The notes beneath the pieces are model-generated. The model was not told the DNA's origin. It saw only the letters and a list, made by a program, of their open reading frames with translations, and ran no database searches. 64,000 nucleotides of DNA from Gracilibacillus timonensis. GTDB taxonomy: Bacteria > Bacillota > Bacilli > Bacillales > Amphibacillaceae. The DNA is taken from contig NZ_FLKH01000012.1 of NCBI RefSeq assembly GCF_900086715.1, positions 372,001 to 436,000 of the forward strand, written 5' to 3'. Both the position numbers and the translations under genes were made by a program. This document shows, piece by piece, positions 16,367-25,313 of this stretch; the first letter of the stretch is position 1; the number at the start of each line of letters is the position of its first letter.

Positions 16367-16975
16367 ATGAATAGAACGTTTGTATTTTCAGATTGGCTAT
16401 GGGAGCTATTACAATTACATCTGTTATGGTTATGGCATATCCTAAAAGGAGCAGTAGTTTTGGGGGTGTTTCCTGCTACAGCGGCACTATATGCGATTGT
16501 AAGACACTGGATGTTACATAGACCAACAGAGAAACTCAGTCACCTTTTTAAAACCTATGTTCAAGACAATTATTGGTTAGCCAATAAAATCGGTTACACA
16601 TTACTTTTTTTGACCGTTATGATGATGCTTAATTTCTTATATGTTCCCCTTTATAGTGAAGTGTTTCGGTTGATAATGTATGCATTGTTGACCTTATTCT
16701 CCATTATTTTATTGATTGAGTGGATCTATTTTATTCCGGTGATTATTCATTGGGAGGGGATGGGTCGAAGCTATTTTGTGCTGATATTTCAATTCGGTGT
16801 TCAATCATTGAGCGCGTTTCTCTTGCAATTATTATTTGCTGGTATTTTTCTATGGATTGTTTATCTTTTTCCGGCGTTGTTGCTATTGTTTGGTATGATT
16901 CCCATAGCATTTCTGCAAATGGCGGTGATCAATCATTTATATGAGCGATTACAGAGTAATTCTAATCATTCATAG
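16367..16975 (+). CDS. DUF624 (YesL-like) membrane protein (second copy)
   Basis: A 202-residue polytopic protein with five hydrophobic segments. The family hallmark FPATAALYAIVRHWML follows the first helix, and there are Trp-rich stretches near the N terminus. AGGACGG at 16351-16357 is better spaced for ATG 16367 than for 16361. It lies 27 bases after the MalG-type permease and closes the operon, as the copy at 9396 does, which supports a transport-linked function. Not characterised biochemically, as far as I know. Confidence 0.8.
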   Translation: MNRTFVFSDWLWELLQLHLLWLWHILKGAVVLGVFPATAALYAIVRHWMLHRPTEKLSHLFKTYVQDNYWLANKIGYTLLFLTVMMMLNFLYVPLYSEVFRLIMYALLTLFSIILLIEWIYFIPVIIHWEGMGRSYFVLIFQFGVQSLSAFLLQLLFAGIFLWIVYLFPALLLLFGMIPIAFLQMAVINHLYERLQSNSNHS

Positions 16976-16992
16976 AAGGATCATTTAGTAAG

Positions 16993-17022
16993 AAAAACCG
17001 GGCAAAATTCGCCCGGTTCTTT
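16993..17022 (+). terminator. Terminator of the second importer operon
   Basis: AACCGGGC and GCCCGGTT are perfect arms over a 7-base loop, followed by CTTTA. It lies 18 bases after the DUF624 stop. Confidence 0.75.
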
Positions 17023-17114
17023 ACTGCTACCCAAAGCTAGATATGAACTGCCGATAAGATGGTTTATGTTAAGTAGACCACTTTTGTGGGCAGTTGACTT
17101 TGACCGTTTTTTTG

Positions 17115-17225
17115 TGCTAGGCGAACGCTCCGGGAATATGCTGCGCTTTTACCCGCGGGGCATAAGTCAACAAGCGACTCGAGCAAAGACCACTCTCGCC
17201 GTGTTTCCTATACCGTGGGGCCGGC
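17115..17225 (-). repeat. Degenerate Bacillaceae-type GC-rich intergenic repeat
   Basis: GAACGCTCCGGGAATATGCT, then GCGCTTTTACCCGCGGGGC, resembles an inverted and eroded relative of the GC-rich repeat at 17671-17793. The whole 16976-17973 gap lies between convergent genes and carries no credible coding frame; it is a patchwork of such repeats. Confidence 0.35.
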
Positions 17226-17254
17226 GTCAGCTAACTAAAAAGAAACCCGCTTTT

Positions 17255-17353
17255 TAGTGGATCTTCAGCACGTCCTGCGATGCACAGGACGTGCAAGTGC
17301 AGGCGTTGCAACAAATGGGCTTCGGTGGGGCGAGTAATCGCAGTCCCAGGACG
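17255..17353 (+). repeat. Dispersed repeat sharing a block with 21131-21182
   Basis: A block of about 52 bases starting GGCGTTGCAACAAATGGG (17302) and ending CGCAGTCCCAGGACG is repeated at 21131-21182 with one indel, in each case beside an inverted CGTCCTG/CAGGACG motif and followed by TTTTAGCC. Here only the inner part of the longer element at 20916-21242 survives. Confidence 0.65.
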
Positions 17354-17670
17354 TTGCGATTTTAGCCTGTAAACCATTTTCCAGTCTCCGCATATTCCCT
17401 CCGCTAGATAGACGTACAACAATGGTTGTTACTGCAAAAAGGAAGGCTTCTAAGTATATAGATAGTACGTTAACAAAAAGAAACAAACCGTCCACCGATT
17501 TTTCGGCATCGCGATAGATCCATGCTACGAAATAATCCTTCTATCTATAAGAATAATAACGAGCAAATCATTCTCTAAAAAGGTGTTGTGGCTAGCTTAT
17601 TTTGCAGGATGATAGTGCCTCGATTCCTTCATCTAAGCAGTCCATTCGATTGTAGTAGTACTACTACTCA

Positions 17671-17793
17671 GCGGAGAAAATAAGTGGAGACTCCTGTGGG
17701 AAAGCGCAGTGTGAAGACCCCGCAGGAAGCGAACTTCGCTGACAAGGAGGCTGAGCGCAAGCCCACGGAACGCGGAACCTATTTTCGGAGCGC
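17671..17793 (+). repeat. GC-rich palindromic repeat of the kind dispersed in Bacillaceae genomes
   Basis: The segment GTGGAGACTCCTGTGGGAAA through CCCCGCAGGAAGCGAACTT to ATTTTCGGAGCG has the layout of a well-known Bacillaceae intergenic repeat: CTCCTGTGGG can pair with CCCGCAGGA, and TCCG motifs lie at the ends. It is much more GC-rich than its surroundings. I recognise the sequence type but not a settled family name. Confidence 0.6.
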
Positions 17794-17941
17794 CATCTAG
17801 CAGAGACAAACACTCAACTTTACTACACGGAATAGATGGACTTGTTACTTAACATCATCCATCTTATCGGTATCGCGATTCGTTCCAGATCAAAAACATT
17901 TCAAGTCCTATTATACCAAGGATTATACTTTGCTTATAAAT

Positions 17942-17970
17942 AAAAGACCGAGCATTGACCCGGTCTTTTT
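17942..17970 (-). terminator. Terminator of the PRPP synthetase gene
   Basis: AAAAGACCG and CGGTCTTTT arms end four bases beyond the gene's stop; read on the minus strand the stem runs into TTTTATTTAT. Confidence 0.75.
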
Positions 17971-17973
17971 ACA

Positions 17974-18930
17974 CTAGATGGTACGATACAAGGAACTGAT
18001 CGATTGCTGTTCGTAGAGGCGAACAATAGCTTCAGCCAAAACAGGTGCAACCGTCAATTGGGTAATGCGGTCGATCTTCTTATCTTCAGAAAGAGGGATC
18101 GTATTCGTTACAATTAATTCCTTTAATACAGAATCCGTTATTCTGCCAATTGCATCATCAGAAAGTACGGGATGCGTCGTACAGGCATAAATTGCTTTTG
18201 TCCCGTTATTCTTTAATGCCTGTGCACTTGTGGTAATGCGATAGGCTGTGTCAATAATGTCATCAATGATAATCGCCGTCTTATCTTCTACTTCTCCCAC
18301 TACATCGATATTAGCGGCATGATCACGAGGGCCACGACGGTCAATAATCGCTATGGGGGCCTTAAGACGGTCTGCCAATTGGCGAGCGCGTGATACACTG
18401 CTATGGTCAGGAGCAACGACGACAACATCCTCCAATTGTTTGGTTTCTAAGTAACTGCCGATCAGCGGGATAGCTGTAATCGGATCAACAGGAATATCAA
18501 AAAAGCCTTGTGCTTGAGGGGCGTGTAAATCAACGGATATAATTTTCGTTGCCCCAGCTTGTTCGATTAAATCGGCAAGTAGCTTAGCCGTAATAGGTTC
18601 CCGTGCACGAGATTTGCGGTCTTGCCTTGCGTATCCAAAATAAGGGATAACCACGTTGATAGAGCGAGCGGAAGCCCTTTTTAAAGCATCCACCATAATC
18701 AACAGCTCCATCACATGATCTTCTACTGGTTGATAGGTGGATTGGATAACAAATACATCACAACCTCGGATGCTTTCTTCAATATTGATTTGCATTTCTC
18801 CATCACTAAATCTTTTCACCGAAGTTTTCCCCAAATCAATACCAATATGTTGTACGATTTCCTCGGCTAAGGGTATGTTTGAATTTAATGCAAGTACTTT
18901 TAATTTAGTGTTTTGATATCTATCACGCAA
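17974..18930 (-). CDS. Ribose-phosphate pyrophosphokinase paralogue with altered PRPP loop
   Basis: A 318-residue PRPP synthetase homologue, about the usual length; the family makes PRPP from ribose 5-phosphate and ATP. Conserved parts are [16 protein letters not shown], the flexible-loop region [18 protein letters not shown] and [18 protein letters not shown]. The PRPP-binding loop, normally DDxxDTAGT, reads [12 protein letters not shown], and the neighbouring RRPRPN motif is RRGPRDHAA. The start is TTG 18930, with AGGAGGTC correctly spaced. It stands alone, not beside gcaD/glmU as the housekeeping prs does in Bacilli, so it is probably a second, diverged copy whose activity is uncertain. 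Confidence 0.85.
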   Translation of the reverse strand: MRDRYQNTKLKVLALNSNIPLAEEIVQHIGIDLGKTSVKRFSDGEMQINIEESIRGCDVFVIQSTYQPVEDHVMELLIMVDALKRASARSINVVIPYFGYARQDRKSRAREPITAKLLADLIEQAGATKIISVDLHAPQAQGFFDIPVDPITAIPLIGSYLETKQLEDVVVVAPDHSSVSRARQLADRLKAPIAIIDRRGPRDHAANIDVVGEVEDKTAIIIDDIIDTAYRITTSAQALKNNGTKAIYACTTHPVLSDDAIGRITDSVLKELIVTNTIPLSEDKKIDRITQLTVAPVLAEAIVRLYEQQSISSLYRTI

Positions 18931-19015
18931 GCAAAAGACCTCCTATATGTTATTGAAAATGTTTCAAGTAATTTACTTTATTCTTATTATCGCAAAAAGT
19001 GGTGAAAGACTCAAG

Positions 19016-20143
19016 TTATCTTTGCTTAAAAAAGTGTTGAATGAAAGTGAAAATTTGCTTGGTCTGTTCCCTCAATAATTCTCTTGTTTGTGACATGCAT
19101 TCTTCTAATGAAAGAGGTCGGTTGACAATGGAAAAACAACCATAAAAGTGCTGTCGCAATTTTTCAGATGGAACAATGGCACCAGATAATAGAATTACCG
19201 GTTTTTGATATTGATTGGCTAGTTCTGCCACATATCCAGGAGCTTTACCATATAAGGTTTGTTCATCACTTTGCCCTTCACCTGTAATAATAAAGTCTGC
19301 TTCCTTGATATGCTGCTCCAAATCGATTGCTTCTGCAATTAATTTAGCACCAGAGGACAAGTGACCATTTAAGGTAAGAAAGGCAAAACCTAATCCCCCA
19401 GCTGCGCCAGCACCGGCAGTATCTCTCCAATGACCATGAAGCTGTTCTTCTAACAACGATGCAAAGCGATTTAGGGCCTGATCATACTGTTTGATTTGTT
19501 CAGGGGTAGCGCCTTTTTGCGGTCCGTAAATCAAACTAGCTCCGTGCTGACCGCATAATGGATTGTCTACATCACATGCAATCTGAAAATCGGCTTGAAA
19601 GACACGTTTATCAATGCCAGATGTATCAAGACGGTCCATTTCCAGCAGGTCCTGCCCATACTTATCTAAAACATTGCCGGCAGTATCAAATGCTTTTAAA
19701 CCTAACGCCTGCAGCATGCCTAAACCTCCATCATTAGTGGCACTGCCCCCTAGTCCAACGATAAACTGTGTACAACCTTGATCAAGGGCTGCGGAAATCG
19801 CCTGCCCAATGCCAAATGAAGTTGTCCAGTCAGGATTTCTTTTGTGTTCAGGGACCTGATAAAGTCCAGCATGCATAGCCGTTTCAATCACAGCGGTCTG
19901 CTTATCGATAATTGCATAACTCGTCTCGATTACTTCTCCTAATGGACCAGCTGTCATTAATTTCATACGTCTTGCCTGTTTAGCAGATAAAATAGCCTCA
20001 ATTGTACCCTCACCGCCGTCCGCCATTGGTTTGGTGATAACGTGAGAGTCGGAAATTTCCTCTATGGCCATTTGTATATTTTCGGCCACTCCTGCGGCAG
20101 ATAGACTGCCCTTAAATGAATCGGGTGCAACAACGACTTTCAT
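19016..20143 (-). CDS. Glycerate kinase
   Basis: A 375-residue kinase of glycerate kinase family 1 (GlxK/GarK type), which phosphorylates D-glycerate to a phosphoglycerate. Diagnostic parts are the N terminus VVAPDSFKGSLSA, KPMADGGEGTIEA near residue 40, FIVGLGGSATNDGG near residue 130 and ITGEGQSDEQTLYGKAP in the C-terminal half. GGAGGAAAT is well spaced from the ATG. It lies upstream of the PRPP synthetase paralogue on the same strand (85-base gap). It could feed glycerate made by sugar-acid or aldol-cleavage pathways into glycolysis (inference). Confidence 0.93.
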   Translation of the reverse strand: MKVVVAPDSFKGSLSAAGVAENIQMAIEEISDSHVITKPMADGGEGTIEAILSAKQARRMKLMTAGPLGEVIETSYAIIDKQTAVIETAMHAGLYQVPEHKRNPDWTTSFGIGQAISAALDQGCTQFIVGLGGSATNDGGLGMLQALGLKAFDTAGNVLDKYGQDLLEMDRLDTSGIDKRVFQADFQIACDVDNPLCGQHGASLIYGPQKGATPEQIKQYDQALNRFASLLEEQLHGHWRDTAGAGAAGGLGFAFLTLNGHLSSGAKLIAEAIDLEQHIKEADFIITGEGQSDEQTLYGKAPGYVAELANQYQKPVILLSGAIVPSEKLRQHFYGCFSIVNRPLSLEECMSQTRELLREQTKQIFTFIQHFFKQR

Positions 20144-20286
20144 CTTTTATTTCCTCCAGTATGTAATTGATAACTTGATTATAGTAAAGTTATCGTTTTC
20201 GAACAAGTGAAGTATGTTTCTACATGATTCGATTAGTCTAAGACTTAACAGATCTTTAGTGATCGATGGATGCGCGCCTGGTCCAT

Positions 20287-20318
20287 AAAAAAACGCACTT
20301 AAATAAGTGCGTTTTTTA
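20287..20318 (-). terminator. Terminator for the small membrane protein gene
   Basis: AAAAACGCACTT and AAGTGCGTTTTTT are nearly perfect arms; both strands have T tracts, so it could stop transcription in either direction. Confidence 0.75.
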
Positions 20319-20328
20319 GCAGGAAGCA

Positions 20329-20607
20329 TTAATTTTCGCCAATAAGGGTTCGACGGATGTTTTTGGATTTTCGAAGTTCCAATAGAATGATGGTGAAGGC
20401 GATATGACCATAGATAAGGTTCGCGAAAAACAGCCCCCATAGATACATTTCACCTGATCCGATTCCAACCGTAATATATTTAATAAACGTAAACCAAGCT
20501 CCAATTACAAACGGTATTTGCCCTATTGCCGTCTTTTTCCATTTATCAGCCCATAATAAAAAAGGTGTAAAGCTAAATATAAACAAGAAAATCAAAAGAA
20601 TATCCAT
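20329..20607 (-). CDS. Small hypothetical membrane protein
   Basis: A 92-residue protein with three hydrophobic segments (about residues 2-20, 28-50, 55-76) and a basic C-terminal tail RKSKNIRRTL. GAGGTGAT precedes the ATG with good spacing, and a terminator follows 11 bases after the stop, so a real monocistronic gene is likely. I do not recognise the family. A TATAAT on the minus strand around 20653-20658 and a near-cre at 20634 may form its control region. Confidence 0.65.
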   Translation of the reverse strand: MDILLIFLFIFSFTPFLLWADKWKKTAIGQIPFVIGAWFTFIKYITVGIGSGEMYLWGLFFANLIYGHIAFTIILLELRKSKNIRRTLIGEN

Positions 20608-20633
20608 TGATTATCACCTCATTAAGTAGTCTT

Positions 20634-20647
20634 TGTAAGTGTTTACA
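20634..20647 (-). promoter_or_regulatory. Near-consensus cre (CcpA site), weak candidate
   Basis: TGTAAGTGTTTACA matches the cre consensus except that the central CG is TG. It lies just upstream of the small membrane protein gene. Confidence 0.25.
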
Positions 20648-20839
20648 GTTGTATTATAACACACTCGTTCATTTTTTTGTAACAATTAATTCGAATTTTG
20701 GACACAAATTAGATAAAAAATGTTCATAATATTCGATGAAATACAAGAATAGGCATAAATATAGGCTTGAATGTTATATCATTCAAGCCTTGATTGTATT
20801 TCACAAATCCAACTACTATATTGGGAAAATCAAAAAATC

Positions 20840-20920
20840 CCGCCTTTATTCCCTGGTTATCTCATCATACTGCGTAAATGGATCAAGAGCATCTATCAGA
20901 AATTATTTCATTCAACTTAT
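20840..20920 (-). repeat. Partial MITE-like repeat
   Basis: CTCATCATACTGCGTAAATG, then GATCAA, and the end ATTTCATTCAACTTATAG match the left third of the element at 30418-30550, rearranged and lacking the other end. It abuts the larger element that starts near 20916. A further scrap (GCAAAGACTTGCTTGTCACG) lies at 21270-21290. Confidence 0.5.
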
Positions 20921-21242
20921 AGAGGATGTTCAAAAAGACCAACAAAAATGACGCAGCGAATTTCTGCGTTGGCAATATAGGATCTTCTACTAAGGTCGCC
21001 CACGTCCTGTGGGCAACGTAGAAATCAACACATCCTGCGTGAGTCCGTTCCTCACGTATGAAAAGCATACGTTCCGGTACCGGGAGGCTGCACCGCCTTG
21101 AACTTTCGACGTACAGGACGTACTAGTGTCGGCGTTGCAACAAATGGGTTCGGTGGGGCGAGTAATCGCAGTCCCAGGACGCCTGAGGTTTTAGCCAACG
21201 AGGTCCTTTTTATCGGCATTTTTGAACACGCACTTATATAAT
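20916..21242 (+). repeat. About 325 bp MITE-like element with terminal inverted repeats
   Basis: The left end CTTATAGAGGATGTTCAAAAA and the right end TTTTTGAACACGCACTTATA are imperfect inverted repeats. The interior has no coding frame and several hairpins, including GCCCACGTCCTGTGGGC. Truncated relatives lie at 17255-17353 and 47588-47668. It has the structure of a non-autonomous element; no cognate transposase is in the window. Confidence 0.6.
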
Positions 21243-21299
21243 CAAAAGAAAATGTTGACTACCGATATGCGAGCAAAGACTTGCTTGTCACGCGTTTTT

Positions 21300-22035
21300 C
21301 TTATAAATCAAAACCACCAGTGTGAACTGGTGGTTTGCTCTGCGGCTGAAAGCCTATGTTACCGGCCTCGGCCTAAAAGGCCCACTGAATGGTTTCCCTT
21401 TTGCACCACACTCACTCACTGATTCTAAAAGAATCTCTTATTTCTTCTTATTTTTCTCTCCAGTGAACGGATCAAATTCTTCAAATAATGTTAACTGATC
21501 ACTCATGTAATCCTCTTTAAGCTGATTTCTAATATATTCTTGAATTTGATTTTTATTTCTGCCCACTGTATCTACAAAGTAGCCTCGACACCAAAATTTA
21601 CGATTACCATATCTGTACTTTAAATTAGCGTGTCGATCGAATATCATTAAACTACTTTTGCCCTTTAGGTAGCCCATGAATTGAGATACACTTAGTTTTG
21701 GTGGAATACTTACTAACATATGAATGTGATCTTTACATGCATTTGCCTCGTGTATCTCAACCCCTTTCCTTTCACAAAGCTCTCTTACTATTTCTCCGAT
21801 GCTTTTTTTATATTTCCCATAAATAATTTGTCTTCTATATTTTGGAGCAAAAACGATATGGAACTTACATCTCCACTGCGTATGTGCTAAACTATTCTTG
21901 TCCTGCATTGGACATGCCTCCTTCTTTGATGAGATTTGGTGGTCGGGAAACCAACCTTATCTTATCATGAAGAGAGGCTTTTTTGCCCCCACGCTTGAAG
22001 CTCTATGGAACCCCCGGCATAGCCAGGGGTTTTCA
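21300..22035 (-). mobile_element. IS200-type insertion sequence (single tnpA)
   Basis: A single Y1 transposase gene is flanked by subterminal hairpins rather than inverted repeats: AAACCACCAG/CTGGTGGTTT at 21310-21336 on the downstream side and AACCCC..GGC/GCC..GGGGTT at about 22009-22031 on the upstream side, with a smaller GGCCTCGGCC hairpin inside. This is the IS200/IS605 plan. Ends are placed from the hairpins only, so they are accurate to perhaps 10-20 bases. It is inserted in repeat-rich DNA beside the PEP carboxylase terminator. Confidence 0.75.
21438..21908 (-). CDS. tnpA: IS200/IS605 family transposase TnpA (Y1 HUH)
   Basis: A 156-residue protein, the normal IS200 TnpA length. The HUH metal site is His61-Ile-His63 in CKDHIHMLVSIPP, and the nucleophile is Tyr125 in NKNQIQEYIRNQ; KFHIVFAPKYRR at the N terminus and FWCRGYFVDTVG are family-typical. 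AAGGAGG is spaced 8 bases from the ATG. It cuts and joins single-stranded DNA at the element ends. All catalytic residues are present, so it appears intact. No tnpB or IscB/TnpB-type nuclease accompanies it. Confidence 0.95.
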   Translation of the reverse strand: MQDKNSLAHTQWRCKFHIVFAPKYRRQIIYGKYKKSIGEIVRELCERKGVEIHEANACKDHIHMLVSIPPKLSVSQFMGYLKGKSSLMIFDRHANLKYRYGNRKFWCRGYFVDTVGRNKNQIQEYIRNQLKEDYMSDQLTLFEEFDPFTGEKNKKK

Positions 22036-22043
22036 AAGACCAT

Positions 22044-22079
22044 AAAAAAACCTTTTCCCCAGTTAAGGAGGGGAAAAGG
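22044..22079 (-). terminator. Terminator of ppc
   Basis: CCTTTTCCCC and GGGGAAAAGG are perfect arms over a 10-base loop; read on the minus strand they lead into T7. It lies between ppc and the IS200 element. Confidence 0.85.
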
Positions 22080-22087
22080 ATGAAATA

Positions 22088-24838
22088 TCAACCTGTGTTA
22101 CGAAGTCCAGCGGCAACACCATTGATGGTCAATAATGCCTCCGATAATAATTCTTGATATTTCTCGCTGTCTTCATCGATATCTCGCAATTTAGACACGA
22201 GCTGTACTTGCATGAAGTTTAACGGATCAATTAATGGATTACGAGCACGCACCGAATCTTTAATATTCTGGCGGTTATCCAATAGTTCTTCTTGATTTGT
22301 TATTTTAAGGACAATATCTTTTGTCACTTGGTACTCTTCTTTGATAGCTCCAAAAATACGCGAACTAATCTCTTTATCTTTCATCATATTGGCATACTCT
22401 TGCGCTGTTTGAATATCTGCTTTGGTTAGAGCCATTTGCAGATTGTTGATCGTTGCATGGAAAAAAGGCCAGTGCTTATACATTTCCTGTAGTAACTCTA
22501 AGTTGTTGGTTTCGTCAAGGTATTGCTTCAGTCCTGTTCCAGTCGCATACCAAGCAGGAAGTAACTGGCGACTCTGTGTCCATGCAAATACCCATGGAAT
22601 GGCACGAAGGTCTTCGAAACGATCACTGCCTTTACGTTTCATAGGTCTTGAACCGATGTTTAGGTCTCCTAACTCATGTAGCGGTGTTGCTTGGTTGAAG
22701 TACTGGATAAACCCTGGATCTTCAAATACCAATGCTTGATATTTCTTTAAGGCATAGTCAGAAATAAGATTCATCGCCGTTACTTCTTCAGAAGATGGCT
22801 GCATGGTCGAATGATCTTCATTCAGCCCCATAATACCAGTGAGTAAAGTAGCTGTTGCCTGTTCTAAGCTTCGATAGGCAATGTCTTCTAATAGATAACG
22901 TGATGATAAGACTTCCCCTTGTTCGGTAATTTTCACACCGTCCCCTAGAGTGACAGCAGGCTGTGATAATAAACTAGAATATAATGGACCACCACCACGT
23001 CCTAGTGAACCGCCTCGGCCATGGAAGTACTTCAATTTCACATGGTAGCTTGCTGCGATATCATGGATTTCTTGCTGTGCTTGGAATAGCTCCCAGTTAG
23101 CAGTAATGTTTCCACCGTCTTTACTGCTGTCAGAATAGCCAAGCATGATTTCCTGTAGATCACCACGAGCTTCTAGATGTTTACGATATAGTGGAATATC
23201 AAACAATTTTTTGATCATTTCAGGTCCGTTTTTCAAGTCGTCAATTGTTTCTAACAAAGGAGCGACATGGATTCGGCTGGTAACATGGCCATTTGGATAC
23301 ACGCGATATAGACCGGCTTCTTTCGCTAATACTAGCACCTCTAGTAAATCACTGACATTGTCAGTCATACTGATTAAGTATACCTCAATTGCTCGCAGAC
23401 CAAAGGTATCTTGCGCCCTTTTAATCATGCGGAATGTATCGATTACCTCCGAGGTGTCCGCAGTAAACTCATCATAAATCGAAATCATTGGACGAGGGTT
23501 CTCTAAAACAGAGACTAACGTGTCCACTTTTTCTTCTTCACTCAATGACGGATAGTCGGATGTAATATTTACTTTCTTGAAAATTTCAGAGAGCGCTGAT
23601 TCATGCTCACCGCTATGATTACGAACATCAAGTGAAGCCAAATGGAAGCCGAATAAATCCACCTGTCGAATCACCTTACGTAATAGTTTGATAGGATTAT
23701 CAACGGGATGATGGAGTTTCATGCTTTCCTGGATTAATTGTAAATCGGCTAATAGCTCTTCTGAATTGGCGTAACCCTTACGATCATCTTGTTCCGTATA
23801 TTGAAGTTTTTTCTGCATAAGTGATAATTTCACTCGATAGACTTCATCTTCTTTATACCAGCCGTTGAAGCCTAGTTCGCGACGATCTTTTTCAATCGAA
23901 TTTAATAATGCTTCACTTACCGTAATTTCAGAACTGGAATGACTAAGTCTGTTTTTTAACGTATCAATGGCCTTTTCATATTTGCTTAAAACCAACTCAC
24001 GATGTTTTTTTAATGTATCAAAGGTGGTCGTTGCTTTGACATTTGGGTTGCCATCACGGTCGCCGCCAATCCAAGAACCAAAACGCAAAAATGAAGGAAT
24101 TTTCCAACGTTGCTGATATTTTTCATATAGTAAATCTTCCAAGTCGTCATGTATCTTTGGTAAAACATCAAATAATACACGATCAAAGAAGTATAAACCA
24201 TTAGAAACTTCTTTCATTACAGAAGGTTTATTCTGTCTAATTTCTTGAGTTTGCCACAAAATGGTTATTTCATTGGCGATTCGTTCTTTTATCATTTTTT
24301 TATCGTATCTTGTATAAGAATAGTCCCATTGTGTTAATAGTCGAGCAATCCGTTTATGAAGTTGCAGAATGGTTCTTCTCGTTGCCTCGGTAGGGTGGGC
24401 GGTCATAATCAATTCTAACGATAATTTGCCCAGTAATTCAGTAATTTGATCTGGTGAAACATCGTTATCGATTAATGTATTAACTCCTGCCTCTAATGAT
24501 CCAGGTTGAACTACTGTTTCGTCTTGTGCTTGGTATTCACGACGTCTTCTTGTACGAAAATTTTGCTCTGCTATATTCATTAGGTGCAGATGAATGGAGA
24601 AGGCGTGGATAACACTTTGTCGTAAACCAGGCTCTAGTTCACTGATTTTCTGTTTAATGAGCTCCTGATTGTCTGCCCCTTCTTCTTCTCTTGATTCCCG
24701 TGAAAGCAGACGAATTTCTTTTACAGTATTTAATAAAGTATCACCACCCACACTGTGCAAGACTTTATCTAAAATTTGTGTTAAGAAATCTACATCTTGC
24801 CATAAGGTGATGGTGGATTTCTGTTCTGTCGTTGTCAT
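22088..24838 (-). CDS. ppc: Phosphoenolpyruvate carboxylase
   Basis: A 916-residue enzyme of full bacterial length that carboxylates PEP to oxaloacetate, refilling the TCA cycle. Seen: the catalytic His in MTAHPTEATRRT, GGDRDGNPNVKA, GYSDSSKDGG, the mobile loop FHGRGGSLGRGGGP and the C-terminal RNTG, which carries an allosteric/catalytic role in this family. GGGAAGTG precedes the ATG. The gene is monocistronic, between an IS element and the glycerol genes. Many Bacilli use pyruvate carboxylase instead, so having ppc is a useful trait of this strain. Confidence 0.97.
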   Translation of the reverse strand: MTTTEQKSTITLWQDVDFLTQILDKVLHSVGGDTLLNTVKEIRLLSRESREEEGADNQELIKQKISELEPGLRQSVIHAFSIHLHLMNIAEQNFRTRRRREYQAQDETVVQPGSLEAGVNTLIDNDVSPDQITELLGKLSLELIMTAHPTEATRRTILQLHKRIARLLTQWDYSYTRYDKKMIKERIANEITILWQTQEIRQNKPSVMKEVSNGLYFFDRVLFDVLPKIHDDLEDLLYEKYQQRWKIPSFLRFGSWIGGDRDGNPNVKATTTFDTLKKHRELVLSKYEKAIDTLKNRLSHSSSEITVSEALLNSIEKDRRELGFNGWYKEDEVYRVKLSLMQKKLQYTEQDDRKGYANSEELLADLQLIQESMKLHHPVDNPIKLLRKVIRQVDLFGFHLASLDVRNHSGEHESALSEIFKKVNITSDYPSLSEEEKVDTLVSVLENPRPMISIYDEFTADTSEVIDTFRMIKRAQDTFGLRAIEVYLISMTDNVSDLLEVLVLAKEAGLYRVYPNGHVTSRIHVAPLLETIDDLKNGPEMIKKLFDIPLYRKHLEARGDLQEIMLGYSDSSKDGGNITANWELFQAQQEIHDIAASYHVKLKYFHGRGGSLGRGGGPLYSSLLSQPAVTLGDGVKITEQGEVLSSRYLLEDIAYRSLEQATATLLTGIMGLNEDHSTMQPSSEEVTAMNLISDYALKKYQALVFEDPGFIQYFNQATPLHELGDLNIGSRPMKRKGSDRFEDLRAIPWVFAWTQSRQLLPAWYATGTGLKQYLDETNNLELLQEMYKHWPFFHATINNLQMALTKADIQTAQEYANMMKDKEISSRIFGAIKEEYQVTKDIVLKITNQEELLDNRQNIKDSVRARNPLIDPLNFMQVQLVSKLRDIDEDSEKYQELLSEALLTINGVAAGLRNTG

Positions 24839-25313
24839 ATTGCTTCACTTCCCTTCGAAATTTTCGGATTTGTTTTTCGATAAGCTATGTTGGAGGGTGA
24901 GTTCATTACCTATCACACCTGTCCAAATATGTGGCTGGAATTGATAGAGGATGACCTTGAATGAATGTTACTTTTTGCCTTTTTGGCACTCATACAAAAT
25001 ACGACATGAAATAAGCACACGTTCTATCATAACATGAAATTGCACAAATGAATAATTTTTTCAATTTTCATACTAATCTACTATTCCGAAAATCCTTCTC
25101 ATGGCAGGGATTACGCACTCTTTTGTTTATTTAGAGAGGGTGTCTCAATCAATGGAACAAGTCCCACTCATTTATGATTTCTTAACCTCAACTATGTCTG
25201 TATACAGTCTTGTCTCTAAGATAGCTGTCTTCTTATGAAAGTTATATTTTGCAATAATCAGTAGCGCATGGTAAATATAGGAGGGGGGTTACTAGAGAAA
25301 GGGACGTGGAGAG
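24839..25313. other. Intergenic region between divergent ppc and glpP
   Basis: 475 bases separating divergent genes. Control regions for both must lie here, but I find no strong -35/-10 pair, riboswitch-like fold or repeat. An AT-rich stretch at 25020-25090 is the only compositional feature. Confidence 0.5.

Noticed and set aside
20736-20980. Short plus-strand frames in the repeat region
   Set aside because: They run through MITE fragments and have no ribosome site or family resemblance.
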